From an uncultured Ruminococcus sp. (GTDB lineage Bacteria > Bacillota > Clostridia > Oscillospirales > Acutalibacteraceae), in contig CACXDE010000311.1 of assembly GCA_902766305.1 (NCBI GenBank), forward strand, positions 1 through 10,826: 10,826 nucleotides of DNA. Reading direction: 5' to 3'. The notes beneath the pieces were generated by a model. The model was not told the DNA's origin, searched no databases, and saw nothing but the letters and a program-made list of their open reading frames with translations. The translations under genes were made by a program, and so were the position numbers. Below are positions 4,929-10,826 of this stretch, piece by piece (position 1 is the first letter of the stretch; each line of letters opens with the position of its first letter).

Positions 4929-6410
4929 TTATGCTCTGAACTTTGTTATTCTTCTTTTGTTTGAGCTTGTAAACCATGAACGGGGACTGAGTGCAAGCAG
5001 CAGAGGATATATTTCCAGTCTGCCGAACAGCATAGCAAAGGTAAGAACTATTGTAGAAAAGTCGGAATAATCAGCATATCCCCCCATAGGACCAACCTTA
5101 GAAAGTCCGGGTCCGACATTGTTTACGCATGACACTGCTGCGGTGATATTCGTTTCCAGATCGAACGGCTCAAAGGAAATAAGAAAGAAAGTGGAAATTA
5201 TAAGCAGTACATATAATGCAAAATATGCGCTGACACTCTGTATAGTATTGTTGTCAAGTGTCTTGCCCTCAAATTTAACTGCGGAAACAGAACGGGGATG
5301 AAGGAGATGACCTATATCCTTTTTTATTGTCTTGACAAGAATTATAACCCTTGACAATTTCAGTCCGCCGGCAGTTGAACCGGCGCATCCGCCCATAAAC
5401 ATAAGAATAAACAGTATAGCTTTTGACAGAGCCGGCCATGTGTTAAAGTCGGCTGTAGCGAATCCCGATGTTGAAGATATAGTCAGAACCTGGAAAAATG
5501 AATGCCGTACACTGTCTCCGAAATTTTTGTAAATAGGGAAGATGTTGTATGTTATAAGTCCTGTTGAAACAAGAACTATTATGTTATATACAAGCAGCTC
5601 ATTGTTTTTGAACACCAATCCGAATTTTTTCATTATCAGCAGATAGTACAGTGAAAAGTTGAGGCTGAACAAATACATGAACACCGCTACTACCCATTGT
5701 ATATAGGGGCTGTAGCTGCCGAGTGAGTCTGCCTTTATACCGAAGCCGCCTGTACCGGCTGTTCCGAGCGAATGTATCAGACTGTCATATACCGGCATAC
5801 CGCCAAGAATAAGAAAAATAAACTCAATAACGGTAAGAACAAGATATATTATATAAAGTATCTTTGCAGTATCCTTTAGCTTGGGTACTAATTTCCCGAT
5901 AACAGGACCTGCCATTTCTGCTCTCATGATGTGCATCGAACGTCCGGAATCTGTCGGAACTATAGCCATTATCAGCGTAAGAACTCCCATACCGCCGATC
6001 CAGTGAGTAAAGCTTCTCCAGAACAGCATGCCGCGGCTCATTTTTTCTACATCAGTAAGTATAGTAGCACCTGTGGTTGTAAATCCGCTGACTGTTTCAA
6101 ATACAGCGTCAACATATTTAGGTATCTCACCGCTCAGTGTAAATGGAAGCGCGCCGAACAGTGACAAAAATACCCATGCAGCAGCTACAATAGCAAAGCC
6201 CTCACGGGCAAAAATAGTGTTGTTGTAAGGCTTGATCAGAATCATTGTCAGCAAGCCCAAAACGGCGGTTATTCCTATCGTTTCGGCAAATGCAATTAGC
6301 GATTTCCACTCGCCGTAAATCAGGCTTACAATAAGCGGAAATACCATAAGAATTGATTCTAAAATAAGCATCTGTCCGATACGCAGTAATATTATTCTTC
6401 TGTTCATCAT
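4929..6410 (-). CDS. trkH: Potassium uptake channel subunit TrkH/KtrB-type
   Basis: A 493-residue integral membrane protein that forms the potassium-translocating pore, gated by the cytosolic TrkA. Four pore-loop repeats are visible. The filter segments are SGFTTTGAT (about 108-116), GTAGTGGFG (216-224), STSGFAT (313-319) and NNVGPG (430-435), each with the key glycine. The gate-loop region GGCAGSTAGGLK is at about 340-351, with hydrophobic helices between. Start choice: I use the ATG at 6408-6410, which follows GTGAGGCAG at good spacing and begins 10 bp after the trkA stop. An in-frame ATG at 6446 would overlap trkA by 26 bp and add 12 atypical residues. The gene is last in the kinase-htrA-trkA-trkH run. 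Its TAA is at 4929-4931, followed by a palindromic repeat and the shared terminator. Confidence 0.93.
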   Translation of the reverse strand: MMNRRIILLRIGQMLILESILMVFPLIVSLIYGEWKSLIAFAETIGITAVLGLLTMILIKPYNNTIFAREGFAIVAAAWVFLSLFGALPFTLSGEIPKYVDAVFETVSGFTTTGATILTDVEKMSRGMLFWRSFTHWIGGMGVLTLIMAIVPTDSGRSMHIMRAEMAGPVIGKLVPKLKDTAKILYIIYLVLTVIEFIFLILGGMPVYDSLIHSLGTAGTGGFGIKADSLGSYSPYIQWVVAVFMYLFSLNFSLYYLLIMKKFGLVFKNNELLVYNIIVLVSTGLITYNIFPIYKNFGDSVRHSFFQVLTISSTSGFATADFNTWPALSKAILFILMFMGGCAGSTAGGLKLSRVIILVKTIKKDIGHLLHPRSVSAVKFEGKTLDNNTIQSVSAYFALYVLLIISTFFLISFEPFDLETNITAAVSCVNNVGPGLSKVGPMGGYADYSDFSTIVLTFAMLFGRLEIYPLLLALSPRSWFTSSNKRRITKFRA

Positions 6411-6420
6411 AACGGCTGCC

Positions 6421-7779
6421 TCACATAAGTATATCTGAAAGATCATTAAGTCTTCTGTTTGCTGTCATTACAATAACCCTGTCGCCGGTCATGATTACAT
6501 CATCACCGGTAGGCAGAATAGACTTACGCTTTCTTATAATACCGCACAGAAGAATATTATCCTTGAGCTTTAATTCCTTCAAGGGGATATTTACATTCTT
6601 GAAATCGGATTTTACGTTAAACTCAAGCACCTCTGCTTTGTCGTCCATAATCTTATAAAGAGTTTCAATATTGCTTCCAAGAGAATTTTCAAGCGCTCTC
6701 GCATACTGCACCAGAATATTTGCGACTATGCCTTTAGCTGATATAACAGTGTCAAGTCCAAGATTCTTTGCCATTTCTGCAAGCTCAGGACGGTTGACTT
6801 TAGATATGACCTTAGGAACGTGGGAGCTGTACGCAAATATGGATATGAGTATGTTTTCTTCGTCCATGCCTGTAAGCGAAACAAATACATCCGTAGAGGA
6901 TAGACCTTCTTCCTCAAGGACTTCCTGCTGGGCGCCGTCTCCGTTTATAATAACGGCTTTAGGAAGAAGCTCAGACAGTTCGTCGCATCTTTTTACATCA
7001 CGTTCCATTATTTTGACTCTGTGTCCGGAATCAAGAAGAAGACGTGAAAGGTAATATGCTGTTTTGCTTCCGCCTAATATCATAACATCCTTAGCTTGTT
7101 TGCGTTCAACACCCAGGATTCTCATCAGCTTCATGATCTCTGTAATATCACCGGTAAGTCCTATCTTATCTCCCTGCTTCAATACAAAATTACCGTCGGG
7201 GATATACACCTTGTTTTCACGCTGTACTACTGTTACAAGGAATTTGGCTTTGAATTTGTTTCGTATATCCATAAGCCTGATGTTATGAAGCGGAGAGCCT
7301 TCGTTTATCATCATTTCAATGATATCAAATCTTCTTCCTGAAAATGATTCTATTTTCAGCGCAGAAGGGACTTTGATAATGTTGTGCATTTCTCTTGCAG
7401 TGAGCATTTCCGGATTAATGATTAGTGACAGATCAAGCTGCTGTTTCAGGAATGACAAGCTGTCAAGATTATATTCAGGATTTCTTATGCGGGCTATGGT
7501 ATGGTCTGTTCCCATTTTTTTTGCTAAATAGCAGCAAAGCATATTAAATTCATCTGATGCTGTTACAGCAACCAAAAGCTGAGCCGAGCCTGCGCCTGCT
7601 TCTTCAAGTACTTCACAGTCTGTTCCGCTGCCGCATACAGCCATTACATCATAGATGTTTGAAATGCTGTCCAGAACATTGGAATTATTATCTACAACAA
7701 CAACACTGTGTCCCTCTTCTACAAGGCTTGATAATATGGCAGAACCAATTTTACCGCAGCCGACAACAATTATTTTCAT
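6421..7779 (-). CDS. trkA: Potassium uptake regulatory subunit TrkA (two RCK domains)
   Basis: A 452-residue cytosolic protein made of two tandem RCK_N/TrkA_C units, the full-length TrkA form rather than the half-size KtrA. The first nucleotide-binding fold starts with IIVVGCGKIGSA (GxGxxG at 7-12) and has an acidic residue ending strand 2 (VVVVD, Asp30). The second fold starts at about residue 232 with VMILGGSKTA, where the last glycine of the motif is replaced by alanine, and has Glu at the strand-2 end (KIMERD). TrkA_C regions follow at about 140-220 and 370-452. It binds NAD(H)/ATP-type ligands and gates TrkH, encoded 10 bp downstream. The start is taken at ATG 7777-7779, with GAGG 6-7 bases upstream. 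A TTG two codons earlier is less likely. Confidence 0.93.
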   Translation of the reverse strand: MKIIVVGCGKIGSAILSSLVEEGHSVVVVDNNSNVLDSISNIYDVMAVCGSGTDCEVLEEAGAGSAQLLVAVTASDEFNMLCCYLAKKMGTDHTIARIRNPEYNLDSLSFLKQQLDLSLIINPEMLTAREMHNIIKVPSALKIESFSGRRFDIIEMMINEGSPLHNIRLMDIRNKFKAKFLVTVVQRENKVYIPDGNFVLKQGDKIGLTGDITEIMKLMRILGVERKQAKDVMILGGSKTAYYLSRLLLDSGHRVKIMERDVKRCDELSELLPKAVIINGDGAQQEVLEEEGLSSTDVFVSLTGMDEENILISIFAYSSHVPKVISKVNRPELAEMAKNLGLDTVISAKGIVANILVQYARALENSLGSNIETLYKIMDDKAEVLEFNVKSDFKNVNIPLKELKLKDNILLCGIIRKRKSILPTGDDVIMTGDRVIVMTANRRLNDLSDILM

Positions 7780-7803
7780 ATGCAACCTCTTTTTCTTTAT
7801 ACG

Positions 7804-9108
7804 TCATTTTGTTTCAGTTTCACTATCCTGTTTCAGAATAACTGAAACATCAAAACTATACCCTTTTTTGCTTTTATCGGATACAGGACGATATATTTTA
7901 AGGGTTATTTTATCACCAGGTTTGTACTTTTTGAGTTCGTCTATAAGATCATACGATGATTTTACCTTTACATCGTTTATCCCTGTTATAATATCATTTA
8001 CCTTTAGATCAGTATCCGCTGCTGAACCCTTAGGGTCTATCTTAGTAACAAGCATGCCCTGAGGCACATTATTGACCTTTGACATATACAGGTCGCAGGT
8101 TTTTCCTTCTATCCCTATCGTACCTCTGTCGGTGACGCTGCCATATCTTATCAGCTTGTTGATGATCTCAATAACTGTGTTGCTTGGGATGGCAAATCCC
8201 ATTCCCTCATAATCAGTTGCTACTAATTTGGCAGTATTCATACCGATCACCTGTCCGAATTCATTCAGGAGTGCGCCTCCTGAATTACCGGGATTGATAG
8301 CAGCATCTGTCTGGATATATTTGATATGTGCGCTTCCGGAAAGAGTTCTGTTGAGAGCGGAAACAGTCCCCTTTGTCAGCGAGTTTGAAAACTCAGAACC
8401 GCCGGGATTTCCCAAAGCAAAGGAAAGCTCGCCGATTTTTAATTTATCGGAATCAGCAAATTCAGCAGATTCAAGCTTTTCAGCCTCTATTTTTATAACA
8501 GCTAAGTCGGTTTTTTTGTCTATGCCGATTATTGTTCCCAGGTATTGGGTTTCATCGAAAAGCGTTACAAGAACACCCGTTTTTACAGTATCATTTACAA
8601 CATGACTGTTTGTAGCGATATATCCATCGGATGTCAGCACTATACCTGACCCTTCACCGTCAGCAGATGTTATATAATCCTTTTTCTTGTCATATGAAGT
8701 AATACATACAATAGATTTGTACGCTTTGTCATATACCTTTGAGGCAGTGGTTGTTTCATCCGATCCGGTTTCAGGAGTTTCAGCGGCTGATATCTGCGGA
8801 CCGTTCGGGTCTGCCTTTATTTCAGGAGCTTTTGTAACGTCGTCATCAGCTTCGTATCCTACTTCAGTTGTTTTGCTTCCGGGAGGGACGTGAGTTTCCT
8901 CTGCTTTTTTAGTTCCTGAGCCGACAGCAAACAAAGAAATTCCGCCTATGATTATCGCGGCTGAAAGACATAAGCAGATTAGGGCTGTTTTTCCTGCCGG
9001 ACTTTTCTTTTTTTGTACAGGCACAAACGGCTGGCTGTACATAGGATACATGACCGGACCGGCAGTCATCGGACGGTTATAATATCCCGTATTATTTTGA
9101 AGTGACAA
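7804..9108 (-). CDS. htrA: Membrane-anchored HtrA/DegP-like serine protease with PDZ domain
   Basis: A 434-residue trypsin-like protease of the HtrA family that degrades or refolds damaged exported proteins. Order: a 40-residue cytoplasmic tail rich in Pro, Tyr and Met, then one membrane helix (about 41-63). A low-complexity acidic linker runs from about 66 to 125 and the protease domain from about 126 to 325. The catalytic triad is His169 (ATNSHVV), Asp201 (KKTDLAVIK) and Ser276 (NPGNSGGAL). A single PDZ domain follows at about 328-425, with a polar tail. All triad residues are present. The start is TTG 9106-9108, with a strong GGAGG (9118-9122 on this strand) 9 bases upstream and no in-frame ATG better placed. 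The gene begins 35 bp after the kinase stop and ends 24 bp before trkA. The protease domain faces outside. DegP, HtrB and HtrC-type names could equally be used. Confidence 0.92.
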   Translation of the reverse strand: MSLQNNTGYYNRPMTAGPVMYPMYSQPFVPVQKKKSPAGKTALICLCLSAAIIIGGISLFAVGSGTKKAEETHVPPGSKTTEVGYEADDDVTKAPEIKADPNGPQISAAETPETGSDETTTASKVYDKAYKSIVCITSYDKKKDYITSADGEGSGIVLTSDGYIATNSHVVNDTVKTGVLVTLFDETQYLGTIIGIDKKTDLAVIKIEAEKLESAEFADSDKLKIGELSFALGNPGGSEFSNSLTKGTVSALNRTLSGSAHIKYIQTDAAINPGNSGGALLNEFGQVIGMNTAKLVATDYEGMGFAIPSNTVIEIINKLIRYGSVTDRGTIGIEGKTCDLYMSKVNNVPQGMLVTKIDPKGSAADTDLKVNDIITGINDVKVKSSYDLIDELKKYKPGDKITLKIYRPVSDKSKKGYSFDVSVILKQDSETETK

Positions 9109-9143
9109 ATTATTACACCTCCGCTAATATGTTTTTCTGATTA

Positions 9144-10820
9144 TCAGGAAATCAGTTTTTCCTGATCCTTCGGGATATAGAAGACAAATTCAGTATATTG
9201 ACCGTAAACACTGTCTGCGGTGATATCGCCGCCGTGCAGACGAATAATGCTTCGTACAAGATACAGACCTAGTCCAAGACCTTTTTTATCTTTGCTTCGG
9301 GACTTGTCCGTTTTATAAAATTTATCAAATACAAGAGGTATCTCTGATTTTTTTATACCAGTGCCGCTGTTTTTTATGCGGAAGACGGTTTTTGAAATAT
9401 CTTCGGTTATATCAAATTCTATAAAACCGCCTTCGTTAGTGAATTTTACGGAATTTTCTATCAGATTATAAACTATCTGATGTATAAGATCCTTGTCGCC
9501 GTTTATTTTTTTAGGGCTTATTAGTTCAAGGCCTCTTATTTCTATATTTCTCTTGTCGATCTCCTGTTCAAAGGATATAAGTATGGTAACGAGTGTTGAC
9601 AGCAGGTCAAAAGTCTTGTAGTTAAGCTTAAGTTCGCCGCTGTCAAGTCTTGATAGGTCGAGCATTGAACGTACAAGACGTGAAAGCCTTTTTACTTCAT
9701 CGCTTACGATATGAAGATAATAATCATTTTTATCAGGAGGAATAGTCCCGTCAAGTATTCCGTCAATAAAGCCTGCAATAGTCGTCATAGGTGTTTTAAG
9801 CTCATGTGATACATTTGCTATAAAGCTTCGTCTTGTGACCTCAGCCGAAGAAAGTGATTCCGCCATATTGTTGAAGGATACCGCAAGCTCACCTATCTCA
9901 TCGTTGCTGCTTTCGTTTACTCTGACGCTGAAATCACCCTTGGCGAACTGCTTTGCAGCCTGTGCCATTTGCTTAAGCGGTTTTACAAGATTATAGGAGA
10001 AGATACTGATAGCAAGGAATGATATGCCAAGGGCAGCAATTGCGGAGAGAATGAACATTTTCAGCACCATATCAGTGAAGGTCGATACATCGCTTGTATC
10101 AGTGGAAACAATTACTATTCCGAATACACGATTGTTTTTATAGTAGATCGGGTAAGCTGCGACATATTTTTCTTCCCTGTATATACCGTCGAGAGTTGTC
10201 CTTGCAAAGTACTTCCCGTCATTTTTAGCTGTATTAATAACATCAGACGGTATTATAGATCCCTTAGGTATCCGTTCTATATTGTCAGCATTCTCCTCAG
10301 CGGGCAGTTCTCTTTCGGGAGGATCATCCTTTGCGCTGTTTTCTTCTTCCTTATTGTCTGTATTTGAAGTATCGCTGTTATTTTCCCCGGATTTTTCTTC
10401 CCGGCTACTTTCTTCATCATTAAATCTCTGTCCGATAAGAGGGAGCTTATTTGCGCTGTCAGCGGCGTTCACAGCAATCTGCGTAATGCCTTTTGTGTTG
10501 GCAATAGCAATATCTCCGTTTACTTCACCGGCAAAGAAGCTGAGAAAACGCTCTATTTCCTCATATCTGTTCAAGGTAAATGACGGTTCGTAGTTATCGC
10601 CAAGGGGTTCATTAACTGCGAGATAGCCCTTCATATAGTTTGCAACATTCTTTGCGCGGACATCGAGAAGATTAAGCTTTTCAGACGACCAGTAGTTTGT
10701 GATTGTGAATGTCAGTATAGTTCCCAGCACAAAGAAGCTGAAAAAAACTATAAGTATACTGAAATTCATATATTTGCGGAACAAAGACCTTCTGGCATAA
10801 AATTTATTCTTTAACTTCAA
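9144..10820 (-). CDS. Membrane sensor histidine kinase with HAMP domain
   Basis: A two-component sensor of at least 558 residues. Membrane helix 1 is at about 18-41, an extracytoplasmic sensor at about 42-250, and helix 2 at about 251-275. HAMP follows at about 276-328, then HisKA with phospho-acceptor His339 (FIANVSHELKTP) and HATPase_c. The catalytic domain shows the N box NLIENSVKF (452-460), the G1 box NSGTGI (484-489, where the usual Asp is Asn), the F box VFDKFYK and the G2 box GLGLGLYLV (514-522). The sensor contains an Asn/Ser/Glu/Asp-rich linker at about 133-180 that splits two better-folded parts. The first codon used is TTG 10818-10820. The frame stays open to base 10826 with no ribosome binding site in view, so the true start may lie outside. 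A partner response regulator is expected upstream, off the window. The signal sensed is unknown. Confidence 0.9.
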   Translation of the reverse strand: MKLKNKFYARRSLFRKYMNFSILIVFFSFFVLGTILTFTITNYWSSEKLNLLDVRAKNVANYMKGYLAVNEPLGDNYEPSFTLNRYEEIERFLSFFAGEVNGDIAIANTKGITQIAVNAADSANKLPLIGQRFNDEESSREEKSGENNSDTSNTDNKEEENSAKDDPPERELPAEENADNIERIPKGSIIPSDVINTAKNDGKYFARTTLDGIYREEKYVAAYPIYYKNNRVFGIVIVSTDTSDVSTFTDMVLKMFILSAIAALGISFLAISIFSYNLVKPLKQMAQAAKQFAKGDFSVRVNESSNDEIGELAVSFNNMAESLSSAEVTRRSFIANVSHELKTPMTTIAGFIDGILDGTIPPDKNDYYLHIVSDEVKRLSRLVRSMLDLSRLDSGELKLNYKTFDLLSTLVTILISFEQEIDKRNIEIRGLELISPKKINGDKDLIHQIVYNLIENSVKFTNEGGFIEFDITEDISKTVFRIKNSGTGIKKSEIPLVFDKFYKTDKSRSKDKKGLGLGLYLVRSIIRLHGGDITADSVYGQYTEFVFYIPKDQEKLIS

Positions 10821-10826
10821 ATTTAT

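Noticed and set aside
10282..10593. Plus-strand Ser-rich open frame opposite the kinase sensor region
   Set aside because: It is the complement of the acidic low-complexity stretch of the kinase gene, with no ribosome binding site.

Overview
The window looks like chromosomal DNA from a low-to-moderate GC anaerobic Firmicute, most likely a Ruminococcus-like member of the Oscillospiraceae. This is inferred from codon use, AAGGAG/GGAGG ribosome binding sites, frequent TTG starts, a family 4 Fe-S uracil-DNA glycosylase, a stand-alone short PduL, and intergenic palindromes and 7-bp tandem repeats. No taxonomic marker gene is present.

Bases 1-85 appear to be the right end of an IS200/IS605-type element: the last codons of a tnpB-like gene, a 7-bp hairpin and a TTCAC end. 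Directly after it, bases 86-154 carry what looks like the 3' tail of an interrupted host gene. The plus strand continues with mtaB (tRNA t6A37 methylthiotransferase, 174-1469), a 57-residue two-helix membrane protein coupled to it (1483-1656), and a TIGR02172-like phosphotransferase behind its own promoter (1855-2598). These are followed by a hairpin, a decayed flavodoxin-like gene fragment (about 2722-3039), a family 4 uracil-DNA glycosylase (3026-3610), a 422-bp repeat-rich intergenic region, and a promoter with a pduL phosphotransacylase gene (4033-4602). A strong, apparently bidirectional hairpin terminator at 4621-4671 separates this half from the convergent minus-strand half.

The minus strand is one tightly packed apparent operon. 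Read from the right edge it encodes a HAMP sensor histidine kinase (10820-9144), a membrane-anchored HtrA/DegP-like serine protease with one PDZ domain (9108-7804), TrkA (7779-6421) and TrkH (6410-4929). Spacings are 35, 24 and 10 bp. The response regulator and promoter are expected beyond the right edge. The layout suggests that envelope sensing, extracytoplasmic proteolysis and potassium uptake are co-transcribed.

Nothing in the window is a clearly new multi-gene system. The observations most worth following are the IS right end with its predicted TnpB guide next to a broken gene, the uncharacterised small membrane protein after mtaB, the kinase-HtrA-TrkAH operon, and the two families of intergenic repeats.
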